From the NCBI RefSeq assembly GCF_011745365.1, contig NW_024468913.1, positions 248,001 through 312,000 on the forward strand: a stretch of 64,000 nucleotides of DNA, written 5' to 3'. The DNA is from Cryphonectria parasitica EP155. Lineage: Eukaryota > Ascomycota > Sordariomycetes > Diaporthales > Cryphonectriaceae. Positions 9,980 to 19,299 of the stretch are shown here, piece by piece (the stretch's first letter is position 1; each line of letters starts with the position of its first letter). The position numbers and the translations under genes are program-made. A model generated the notes under the pieces. The model was not told where the DNA came from. It was given only the letters and a program-made list of their open reading frames with translations, and did not search any database.

Positions 9980-12454
9980 TCAGATACCTGCTGTGCCAGG
10001 AACATTCGTCACGCTGCCGTTCGAGGATGCAGATCCAGCAGCAATATCAGCAAAGATGATGCCACGACCCGATGTACCGATGAAAACACGCCCATACACC
10101 CGTGGGTCTCCCAGTATCATGGTAGGCCCGCCGTACTGATGAGAATCATCATTGACTCGGGCCCAGCTGGTGCCAGAGTCATCTGACCTGTACAGCCCAT
10201 CCACACTGTCAGCACCTGAACTGGCGACCCGTCCCCATAAGAACAGAGTCACAGCCGTAGAGTTTGTAGAGGGCGCCGCCATGCCGACAGAGAAGTAGTC
10301 GGCCTCCAGACCACTCGGACCAACAGCCTCCCAGGTGCTACCAAAATCACTACTGTGGTACAGCCCGTTCGAGCCCAGAGGAAGCCAGAGTTCGCCCGCC
10401 TTGTTGAAGTTGACCACAGGCAGGGCACACTGGCCTGCAGGCAGACCAATCGAGGAGCCCACCGAGCCATTGTAGCTCTTCCCTCCGTCTGTGCTGATGT
10501 AGAATGTCCCGCTGTCACAAGCGTAGAATGTTCCGGCCTGGACCCTATCAGCGCTGATATACTCCGTCTGAACATTCAGGTCGCCTGTCGGGGCACTCCA
10601 GCTGACACCAGCATCGGAACTGAACCAAGGCCCGTTCTCCTGCTCCGTGATGAGCGTAGACCAGACAAAGATTTCGCCCGACGCGTCGATGGTGATGGTC
10701 CCGTCCGTGGTGGTCGTCTCATTGATCCCAGGCGCACACACAGGAAACATGGTCCAGTTGTGGCCCGAATCCGTCGAGTAAGTTCCTTGCCCACACGCAT
10801 CGTACACGCTGTAGTTGAGCCCACAGTCGCCCACTCTCGCCACCAGGGAGGGCTTCTGGCCGGCCCAGTCTAGACTATCGAGGTTGCTAAAGGCAGGAAG
10901 ACCAAACATGGGCTGTGGCACCCACAAATCGTCATGAGCCATGCCGTTGATATCGCCAAACCCGCTCAGAAGGTGGGCTGGTCCATCGGACGGGCTGATC
11001 ATGGCCAGGGCGACCGTCTCCTCAATACCTTGCGCCTGAATATACCAACCCGGCGCCGCATTCTGCTCTGCTGCGAAGACGTCGTCAGTCGACCAGATGG
11101 TGGCACCTGTACCGTACAGAACATGTCCTGGGTTGCTTGGGTCCATCAGCAGCGCGCTCATCCACCAGCCAAACTTTGTCAGCCCTGGGATTCGAGAGGG
11201 GGCTCCATAACCACCCCACTCCTCGCCATAGTCAAACGAGAGCCAGGGGACTGCTGTGCCGTTGTCCAGTGCGGCCTCTGCGATCGGGTGGCCCCAGTTG
11301 CCGCCTGTGCCGTTTGGCGACGACAGCTGGGCCACGTCCTTCCAGGATTTGCCACCGTCTCGGGAGAGGTACAAGCTATCGAGCGCTGGACCAGGGTCCC
11401 GATCCAGGGTGGTCACGACCAGAGTATCCGGGTCCTTTGAGTCCACGCTGAGCCCACAGAATCCTCCAGGCGGCCAAGTCTGAGGCTCGTACGGCGGCGG
11501 GTAGCTGTTGTTCCCCACGCCAGGCGTGATATTCGTCCAGGTCGAGTCCTTGGTCCCGTACTTGTACACAACTCCATACTGCACTCCATACGGACCAGGA
11601 AAATCTGCATACGTGACGTACAAGGTCGCCCCGTCCGAAGTTAGGACGCCCTTCATGGGCTGTGGTCCCGTGCTGAGAGGCGGCTCCCCATCCACCAGCG
11701 TCGAGTTTTCCCACGTCGTCGGCTGGCCCGGCACCGGATTCCACGACTGTCCATTGTCTCCCGTCACATAGAGACCACCGGGCGTGCTGCCGCCAATGTA
11801 GATGGTGCCGTTCTTGGTCGGGTCAAAGAGGACAAAATAGATGCCCATGGTATTCGCAAATGCGTCAGGAATACTCGTCACATTGGTCCACGTTGCTGCA
11901 TAGTCCTCACTCTTCCACAGCCCTTCGGTGCGGCTACCGAACCAGACCTCTTTGGGCCGAAAGGGGTTGACGGCAATACGCTCGCCATTGTTCCGCCCCA
12001 GCTCGTTGGAGCCCATGATGAACGGCGTGGGGACAACATCAAACGTGTCGCCGCGGTCCGTCGAGACAAAGAAGGCGCTGTTATTGCTGGTCAAATAACG
12101 CCCCTGTGCCAGGTACAGCCGGTCCGGGTCGGTAGGGTCCAGGCCGATAGACTCGGTGCCCAGGAGGTTGGAGTCGGCTGCGCTGATGAAGTCCGTGATT
12201 GGGATCCACTTGTTCTCGTCCTGGTTCCAGCGGTAGGCGCCGCCAATGTCCGTTCGCACGTACAGCAGGTTTTCCTCTGTGGGGTGGGCGATGATGCCGG
12301 TGATGTAGCCTCCCCCTGTGACGGCGACATGGTTAAATTGGTAAGGGTAGCTTGTTGTCCCTGCACTGGCTGTGGAGAGGAGAGATGCAAAGAGACCCAG
12401 GAAGGTCAGGCTGAGCAGCCTTGAAAGCCTGGTTGATCTCGTCATGATTGCCAT
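9980..12454 (-). CDS. Secreted GH74 xyloglucanase
   Basis: This single exon encodes 824 aa from ATG 12452-12454. A signal peptide (LSLTFLGLFASLLSTASA) is followed by two seven-bladed beta-propeller domains with repeated Asp-box-like turns (STDRGDTFD, SRDGGKSWK, SSDFGSTWE). HVAVTGGGYITGI and VRTDIGGAYRW near the start, with Asp69, match the GH74 catalytic base region. GFGDINGMAHDDLW around residue 500 supplies the second catalytic Asp. The family hydrolyses beta-1,4-glucan backbones of xyloglucan. The length is normal for a GH74 without a cellulose-binding module, and none is seen at the C-terminus. Several NxS/T sites suit a secreted glycoprotein. Endo or reducing-end-specific mode cannot be decided here. 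Confidence 0.94.
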   Translation of the reverse strand: MAIMTRSTRLSRLLSLTFLGLFASLLSTASAGTTSYPYQFNHVAVTGGGYITGIIAHPTEENLLYVRTDIGGAYRWNQDENKWIPITDFISAADSNLLGTESIGLDPTDPDRLYLAQGRYLTSNNSAFFVSTDRGDTFDVVPTPFIMGSNELGRNNGERIAVNPFRPKEVWFGSRTEGLWKSEDYAATWTNVTSIPDAFANTMGIYFVLFDPTKNGTIYIGGSTPGGLYVTGDNGQSWNPVPGQPTTWENSTLVDGEPPLSTGPQPMKGVLTSDGATLYVTYADFPGPYGVQYGVVYKYGTKDSTWTNITPGVGNNSYPPPYEPQTWPPGGFCGLSVDSKDPDTLVVTTLDRDPGPALDSLYLSRDGGKSWKDVAQLSSPNGTGGNWGHPIAEAALDNGTAVPWLSFDYGEEWGGYGAPSRIPGLTKFGWWMSALLMDPSNPGHVLYGTGATIWSTDDVFAAEQNAAPGWYIQAQGIEETVALAMISPSDGPAHLLSGFGDINGMAHDDLWVPQPMFGLPAFSNLDSLDWAGQKPSLVARVGDCGLNYSVYDACGQGTYSTDSGHNWTMFPVCAPGINETTTTDGTITIDASGEIFVWSTLITEQENGPWFSSDAGVSWSAPTGDLNVQTEYISADRVQAGTFYACDSGTFYISTDGGKSYNGSVGSSIGLPAGQCALPVVNFNKAGELWLPLGSNGLYHSSDFGSTWEAVGPSGLEADYFSVGMAAPSTNSTAVTLFLWGRVASSGADSVDGLYRSDDSGTSWARVNDDSHQYGGPTMILGDPRVYGRVFIGTSGRGIIFADIAAGSASSNGSVTNVPGTAGI

Positions 12455-13614
12455 TGTGATGGAGAAAGGTGGGGGGAGGGGAGGATAGCCCAGACAATGA
12501 CAGGACGCCGAGGCCTGCTGTCAGGCTGTAGAAGGGGAAAACATAGAGATATATTAAATAGTAGATACGTGAAGGTGGATTTCAGTAGCATGCGGCGACG
12601 GCTCATCAAATACTCGACGACCCTGCAGATCCATTGTAGGTCAAGTCCCCTGCGCTATGTCAAGAATCGATACATCCCCTGATGCGTGATGCGCAAAGCA
12701 TGCAGTCGGCCTGGCTAGTAATTAAACATGGCTAGCACATCAGATAGGGTACAAATATGCCTGTATGCTGTTATGTACTATCACTCCTACGGACGTGATC
12801 CCCGCTGCGCATCCTCAAAAGTCAGTCTCTCATACACCTCGGAGGCGCTAATACGGTGAGGAATATGGCCACCGCCTATCTTTACAGCAACTCTTTTGAA
12901 ACCTCTCATGCTCAAGAGAAAGTCACTGGTTCCCTTAGAACATGACAATATAGCAGCTATTGCAGCAATAACATTGCAAGACAACTATGCAGATGTTTGG
13001 GAAGTAAACCGCTATATTCAATATAGATGCAAGTACTGTTGTAACTGCGCTTGGGCGCTGTAGACTCCCCTGACTCCCCTGACTCCCCTCTTTTCCCCAG
13101 GTTTCTTCCGATCTACCCAGAACCCCTGGCAAAGCTATTATTCCCCCCTCTCCATGTGTGTGGAGAGCCACCAAGCCCAGAAAGGGGAACACTGGCCCAG
13201 AAATTAGTGAACCGACGGAAAATTCGGATTCCATCCAGAAGACTCACCACTTGCAGCGTGTGGCGTCTGCCTCTCTAAAGCCGATCCGAGCTTGACTGCT
13301 CCTCGGGCCGTGATTCCGGTAGTGGTCTGCCTCGCCGTTGTCTCTTTGCACGTCTTTATGTCGTGAAAGTGGCATGAGAATGCTTGGCGAGCTTGTTCTT
13401 GGGCCTCCTTTTCTCCAATTTTCATACTCAGTCTCAGCTCTCTGCCATCCTCCACACAATTCGCAATGCAGTTCACCATCGCCAGACCAGGCTCCTGGGC
13501 TTTGTCCCTGTGCAGAAGGAGCTCCAAGTTAGGTATACAGCGATGATTATGCCAAGTATCGCCTGATGATAATGGGCCATTCTTTGTGTCGTTCTACAAA
13601 GCCCCCCTTTGATG
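12455..13614. other. Intergenic with short tandem repeat
   Basis: This holds the promoter of the GH74 gene and the 3' side of the 614-aa gene. It contains a 9-bp tandem repeat at 13063-13089. Overlapping frames on both strands are not protein-like. No gene is called. Confidence 0.5.
13063..13089. repeat. Three perfect copies of a 9-bp unit (GACTCCCCT)
   Basis: The unit GACTCCCCT occurs three times head to tail, directly before a C/T-rich stretch. Short runs like this (CCCCT-containing) resemble stress-response STRE sites. Whether it acts in a promoter is unknown, since it sits 3' of one gene and about 600 bp upstream of GH74. Confidence 0.7.
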
Positions 13615-15459
13615 TCATGGCTCCATTCCCAAGCGAAACGACCCATGACCACCGAAAATCCGAGGCTCATCACTGGCACTTGATCCGCCACCTTGAGAGT
13701 GCCATCCCGAATCTATCGAGGCAAAGCGCTCTTCGTGGTGAAATGATCCGGCCGAGTTCGACAAGGTCGGTGATCGCTGTGAAAGTAACAATGGCCTAGC
13801 CCCGAAGATCTCGCTGAAGCTGGGCAAGCGTTCGTGAGACGGTCCGCCGAGCGACGGTCCTCGGAGAGGAGGCAGCTGAGACGAGACTTTCGCGCCCTCG
13901 AGGTCATAGTCCATGAGATCATAGTCCATACCTACTCCCTCATCAAACTTGTTCGGGTCGTCTTTTACTGCCTGGTTGTGGTGTGTGCTGGATGTGCTGG
14001 CGTAGTCCTCATCAATATCCATTGTGTTCGCTTCATGTGCGAATCGGGTGGAATTAGCCAAGTCGTCCTGAACGATATGGCTCATCTTGATAGCTTCCGT
14101 GGCACTCTTCTTGAGGTCGGCTTTTCTCTCATCCGTTTGGCCATCCTCATGCGCTGGTGGTCTAGATAAGCTGCGGGATAGATCGTCGTGGGAGAAGATG
14201 GATGTATCGGCCGAGAGCCTAGACGCGTCGCAAGCCATGCCTCCCTCAACGCCCTTCTCCAAGCTGGCAAGGGACTCCATCATCTTCTTGAACTTCTCCG
14301 CAGTCTTCCGACCCCGAACCGACCCCTCTACCTTGATATCTGCCGGGCGTAGGTCACTTGCAGCAACCCAATCGATGGGCATGTTCGACAAGGCCGATTT
14401 CGTGAATGTCATCTTCTGTCCTGGCTTCGCTGGGATCCTGAGCTTTGCAGGCTTTCGGTCATCAAAGAAGAGAAAGAGGAAACGACGCTCCTTGACGCGC
14501 GGTCCTCCATCCTCGTAACCTGGTGCCCAGCCCTTGAGACTCGAGATGGCCTCTGTAGTTGTGACAATGCCGTTTGCACCTGTGTGATAGATCTTCTCGA
14601 CTTGAGGAACATAACAATCTGGGAAGCCGTCTTGGAGATCCATCATATCCATTGCGAAATCCAGATTGATGTCCTTGGCCCAGGCATCACCTTGAAAAGG
14701 TAGAGCAAGTGCCATATACCAGCCTCTTTCAACTGATGAGGGATGCTGGTAGTATGCTTGGTAGACTTGGCCTGGTGTCACGTCCATCACGCCCGAGAAT
14801 GCACGCGAGGCGCGGCTCGAATATTGCTGATCTGGCTGTTCCTGAGTCTCGCTGATCGTCTTGCTATGGTGTTGGGACTGATAAGGTATCGGCGGAGCTC
14901 CAGGTGAAGTGGCTATGCGAGACGGTCCAGATCTTGGTGGTGATGAGGCCGCAGTAGCGACCACAGTTGAGCTCTGGTGCTGAGACACCGATAAACCCGG
15001 CACTTCCGCAGGCTCTAGATGCTGCGGTGAAGGCTTCTTGGCAGGTACCTCTGCTATGTAGTGCATGCAGGCGTGCCACTTGGCCCAATACTCTCCATCA
15101 AGCTGTGCTATCGAGTTGTGGTGATGAGCAATTTGCGAGCGAAGCTCGGCTTGATTCTCGGCAACCTTCTTGGCCTCAGCTGACTCCTGCCTAGCGAATT
15201 TGCTGCGCCACTGTTCGAAGTTGTTCACGCCACCCTCTGCGACAAAGGTCTCGAAAGCCTTGGATTGGTTTATCCAGTATGTAGATTGCGCTCGGCTGAT
15301 CGCGTCATAGAGATTGGCGATCTCGTCTTTCAGAGACTCACGTTGCAGGTCGATCTTCTTAAGCTCTTTATGGGTGTCCTTGAGCATGGAGAACATTGTC
15401 GGCTTGCCCTCTGTAGCGTTCTCCACCACATCAACGCTGATATTAGCCGTTGATGCCAT
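13615..15459 (-). CDS. Coiled-coil protein of unknown function (614 aa)
   Basis: The frame is open from 15558, but the first ATG with sensible sequence is at 15457-15459 (MASTANISVDVV), giving 614 aa. Residues from about 25 to 130 are charged and heptad-like, indicating coiled coil (MLKDTHKELKKIDLQRESL, AEAKKVAENQAELRSQI). A Ser/Pro/Gln-rich linker follows. A compact central region (GQVYQAYYQHPSSVERGWY to ERRFLFLFFDDRKPAKLRIP) may be a small beta-rich domain. A basic stretch RGRKTAEKFKKMM and a Ser/Asp-rich disordered tail end the protein. There is no signal peptide or membrane helix. The composition suits a nuclear or scaffold protein, but I recognise no family and give no function. Confidence 0.75.
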   Translation of the reverse strand: MASTANISVDVVENATEGKPTMFSMLKDTHKELKKIDLQRESLKDEIANLYDAISRAQSTYWINQSKAFETFVAEGGVNNFEQWRSKFARQESAEAKKVAENQAELRSQIAHHHNSIAQLDGEYWAKWHACMHYIAEVPAKKPSPQHLEPAEVPGLSVSQHQSSTVVATAASSPPRSGPSRIATSPGAPPIPYQSQHHSKTISETQEQPDQQYSSRASRAFSGVMDVTPGQVYQAYYQHPSSVERGWYMALALPFQGDAWAKDINLDFAMDMMDLQDGFPDCYVPQVEKIYHTGANGIVTTTEAISSLKGWAPGYEDGGPRVKERRFLFLFFDDRKPAKLRIPAKPGQKMTFTKSALSNMPIDWVAASDLRPADIKVEGSVRGRKTAEKFKKMMESLASLEKGVEGGMACDASRLSADTSIFSHDDLSRSLSRPPAHEDGQTDERKADLKKSATEAIKMSHIVQDDLANSTRFAHEANTMDIDEDYASTSSTHHNQAVKDDPNKFDEGVGMDYDLMDYDLEGAKVSSQLPPLRGPSLGGPSHERLPSFSEIFGARPLLLSQRSPTLSNSAGSFHHEERFASIDSGWHSQGGGSSASDEPRIFGGHGSFRLGMEP

Positions 15460-16911
15460 GGTGAAAGTCGGTTCCTGTTTCGGACTGTGGCCCGTTCTGC
15501 CTTCTACTCTGCGTGCGACACAGTAGTGGCGGACAGTGCAATGGGTAGGGAGATGCACACTTGCAGATAGGAAAGAAACGAAGCTGGGACCGGTTCTGTA
15601 TCGGTATTGAAGTAGAAGAAGCAGTTCTTTGCCTTACTACTGCTCCAAGCGATGATGACGTGGACTGATCTGTAGATTGAGATGCTGTGTGACGTGCGCA
15701 GGAGGGTGAGGCTCACTGTTTGTGTGAGTGACGGAGAGAGAGCAATCTGTAGCTATCCCTCGCTATCCAGCACATTGACCTTGCAGGTGCCTCTTTTGTT
15801 GCAGCTTGTGCACCTGGCCAGTCACCAACTACACTCGAGGGGGAGATCAGTTTGGTGATATGAAAGAATGCCGCGTGAATGAAACCGCTCAGTAATTGTG
15901 CTGTTTGTCAGATTCGATGATTTGTTCTAGGTCGTGCGATCTCGTGCTTTGTCTCTCATTGCAGTGCAGACCGGATCAACACGGGCGGGGAACAGAACCC
16001 ATCTTCGAAGAAAGTGGTGTCTGATGCAGGAGTTGGTTTGGATGATAAATCTCGTTCCTTCCTCTTGCTGTCTTGATTGATGAAAACTAGGAGTTTGCCA
16101 GCTGACGAAGCAGAGGCTTAGATGGTCAGGTGACGACGATTGCTGTGACGAGTAGGTAAAGAAGGCTTAGGCCACTCACTGCTGAGATATAGTATACAGT
16201 ACTTATCATCTAATATGTGTGTGTGTGTGTGTGTGTCCCCAGTTGTCTGGACCAAGAAAAGCTGATTCTATGAAACGCCACACACTTCCTCAGGCCTCGG
16301 TTGGACCAATGAACAGATTTCTACCCGCCACCGTGTCAAGGCTAGAGACTTGGAACACTTGGAAGAAAAGTATGACCAATTTTACTCCTACAGTGAGACT
16401 TACTTTTGAGGGTGGATCCTGAATGTGGAATCCGTTCCCCAACTAATCAACGGCAAATCCCTGAATCACGAAATGCATCATGAGGTCAAGAAAAGCTCCG
16501 TATTAGTTGTGTTTGATTTTGCACATGTACGTAGTTGCTTCTTGCTTCATTATTTCTTTCATTTATGCGTTGCTTTTTCTATGACGTTCCACATATATGT
16601 GTATCCTTTATCGTGGTTTGACTTCGTAATCTCGCGTCAGAGTGCCTGTAACCCCCCCAGTCGTGACTCAACCTGCCGTGCATTCCGATATTATTTCGGA
16701 CTACGGAGAGTCGCCACCTTTAGAGAGAAAAAACCAGGGCAATCTAATCACCGTACTCGGTCTCAGCATAATTGCATGACCCTAACCCCCTTGCAGATGC
16801 TTTAGAACCGAGTAGAAGCTTAGTCTACCCCTCCAAAAACAGAACCTTGTTCAGGCTCCAACATCACCACACGCTTCTAACCTCCGTCCAGCTTTATCGA
16901 GCGACAACAAA
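15460..16911. other. Divergent promoter region with TG repeat
   Basis: This spacer lies between the divergent 614-aa gene and the Nudix gene. It includes a TG dinucleotide tract at 16216-16236. A pyrimidine-rich stretch precedes the Nudix ATG. No gene is seen. Confidence 0.5.
16216..16236. repeat. TG dinucleotide microsatellite
   Basis: About ten uninterrupted TG units. It is one of four TG/CA tracts in the window. Confidence 0.9.
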
Positions 16912-17537
16912 ATGTCATCGACTACAAAATCAAACCCACGTGTCGGCGTGGCCGCGGTGATCCGAGGCCCGGATGGACGCGTCATTTTGGGACGGCGCAT
17001 GGGCAGCCATGGAGCAGGTTCGTTACCTCTTGCGGCTTGCATCAGAGGGAGGGATCTTCATAAATGCTGATGTATTGCCAAATGGTTTCAAGGGCAATGG
17101 GCTTTTCCTGGGGGCCACCTTGAGAACGGTGAAAGCCTACTCGAGTGTGCTGAGCGAGAGACATTGGAGGAGACAGGGCTCAGTGTGAAGGGAGTAAAGA
17201 TCGCGAACGTCACCAATGATGTTTTCACAGAGCTGGGTACACACTATGTCACCTTGTTTGTCCTGTGTGAGTTGTCTGATCCACAACAACAACCTCAGGT
17301 AAGTAGGAATTGTGTTGAATACTTGGGAACTACCTGGAGTGATCTGTTTTCCCCACTGCTGATTACAACTTCTTCCAACAGCTCCTAGAGCCAGATAAGT
17401 GCGAGGGGTGGGTCTGGGTGCACCTCGACGACCTTCACCAATACAAAACGGAAGAACTTTTCTTGCCAATTCAGAACCTTCTGAAACAGTCGCCCAACCT
17501 GGATCACCTGTTCCCAGGGCTCCCATCAACATCTTGA
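16912..17537 (+). CDS. Nudix hydrolase, NUDT15/MTH2-like (three exons)
   Basis: Exons are 16912-17017, 17093-17298 and 17382-17537, giving 155 aa. Intron 1 ends TTTCAAG, and intron 2 is GTAAGT...CCAACAG. The Nudix box is complete, from Gly43 to Leu65 (GGHLENGESLLECAE then RETLEETGL), supplying the Glu residues that bind Mg. The preceding QWAFPGGHLE and the start PRVGVAAVI are typical of the NUDT15-like branch, which hydrolyses (d)NTPs or modified nucleotides to monophosphates. The length matches that branch. C-terminal WVWVHLDDL is also typical. No targeting signal is visible. The exact nucleotide substrate is not deducible. Confidence 0.88.
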
Positions 17538-18425
17538 GGCTGGTATCCTGACTTGGCTCCAAGCCTGGCATGAGAGTCATTATGGGGAAGACTCTGCAGA
17601 AGGGAAGGAAATAGTAAGAAGGTAGCCCAGGCTGAACGAGCGAAGGGTGCAGGTGCCTGGCAGGCATGTGTGGGCTATTAGTGAGCCACAGGCCCTCGCA
17701 ACGATCCTCAGATTTCTTCATCAAGCAAACATCATGTGATTACGGGATATCTCTCATGAGAGGTCTGTAAAATACGGTGGAGTTATGATATCTCACTCGT
17801 CCCTCATTCTCAGTCCTTTTACAAGTGATGCTAAGTCTTTTGCCTACCTAGGTATCGAAGGCTGTTTCTAGACATGTGCGAGGCCAATGTCCTTTCTTCT
17901 CCGTGAAATTTCCGGCTCGCAGGCGCAGTAAACGTGAACTGCAAAAGACCTTGCTTTTGCATAGATGGAACCTTCTGGATTTCCATCCCTTGCTTCTCCC
18001 AAATACTTAAGTAGGCTGTGTTGTCTCAGAACAGGTCTGCAGTGCTCATCGCTCAGGGTCCAATCAGGTATTCGTCATCTTGCCAAGAAGACAATGACAT
18101 TCCTTCATTCTCTCGGCCCATTAATTATACTACTCTTGATCTTAAGGCCTTTCTTGATACAGAGAGGATTGTAAGTTGTATACATTGGTATATATACCTA
18201 TATACATACAGAAGGGCTTTGCCCCGAAAAAGCTCATATTAAAATCATACTCATTATGTGGCAAAAATGCCCCCAGTTAATGCAGTTCTCAGAAACTGCC
18301 ATTCATGAGCCCAGCCAAGTTGCAAACTCACATCAACCAAATCTTCCCTCTTTTATATACGCGGAACCCTGATCGAGTCTCACCCGCTTGCTATCCTTCA
18401 AGATCGGAAAGTGCCATGTCTGGAT
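17538..18425. other. Convergent intergenic spacer, no gene seen
   Basis: This separates the 3' ends of the Nudix gene and the Ser/Thr-rich protein gene. It is AT-richer around 18170-18260. No credible frame is seen. Confidence 0.45.
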
Positions 18426-19299
18426 CTAGAGCCAGGCTAGGAAGGAAGAGCATAGAAGAAAGGAGCCCAACCACCTGCCGCTTCCGAACAAGACAGCTGA
18501 AGCGCCAGATTGTATAGATGCCGTGGAGGTAGGTGCTGAAGTGCTCGATGTGCCGGTGCCAGCGTCAGGAGATGATGAGCCGCTGGATTGAGAGTCCGTG
18601 GAGGCGCCAGCCGCTGCGCTCGTGGTCGCCGTTGCCGAGGCTACGGATCCATCTGTACCTGTAGCGGTCTGTCCTCCAGCATCGGTGGTGCCCGAGCCGG
18701 TTGTAGTGCCTGTTGCGGCTGGGTCGCTCTGCGATGACGAGCTGCCGTCTTGCTGAGATGTTACACTTGGCGCGCTGGTCTCTGTGGCAGAAGTTGCCGA
18801 GGCAGCAATCGCAGTAGTATCGTCTGACGTCGTTGGTGCTTCTGCGGTTGTAGCAGGCGCCGTCGTCGTCGGCATGACAGTGGCGAAGCTCGATGTTGAT
18901 TGGACTTCGGTGCAGTCCCGGTCGTAGAAGAGAAACGGCGAGTCGGATTGCTGCCGGAAATTGGTATCACTGCATATTGCCGAGATTGTTTCATTAGCCA
19001 TTTTTTTTTATTTTTTTTTCCTCCAAGGAGGTGACCTTCAAGTAGCCCAGGCAGACAACGACTTACAGTGGTGTTGAGTAGAGCAGACATTCAGAGTCGC
19101 CAAAGGCGAAGCTCTGACACTTTGAGTCTGACACACACTTGGCAGAGCATAGGGCAAATGTCGACAGGCTCCCGTCGCCGCTGTAGAAGTAGGCGTTTGT
19201 GCCTCGGTCGTAGCCGTGTGCAACACCGCATGTGACATCAGACAGCGCTGGCACAGCCAGGCCAAGCAGGATGGTGATTGTGTGGAGCTTCATGATCAT
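18426..19299 (-). CDS. Secreted Cys-containing, Ser/Thr-rich, probably GPI-anchored protein
   Basis: Exon 1 is 19067-19299 and exon 2 is 18426-18969, giving 258 aa. The donor is GTAAGT and the acceptor ATATGCAG. The start may be ATG 19297-19299 or the in-frame ATG 19291-19293. A signal peptide (KLHTITILLGLAVPALS) is followed by about 80 residues with regularly spaced Cys (DVTCGVAHGYDRGTN, LCSAKCVSDSKCQSFAF, DSECLLY). That pattern is reminiscent of apple/PAN-like modules. A long Thr/Ser/Ala-rich stalk, likely O-glycosylated, ends in a small-residue omega region and a hydrophobic tail (FLLCSSFLAWL), as in GPI-anchored wall proteins. The function is unknown. Confidence 0.75.
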
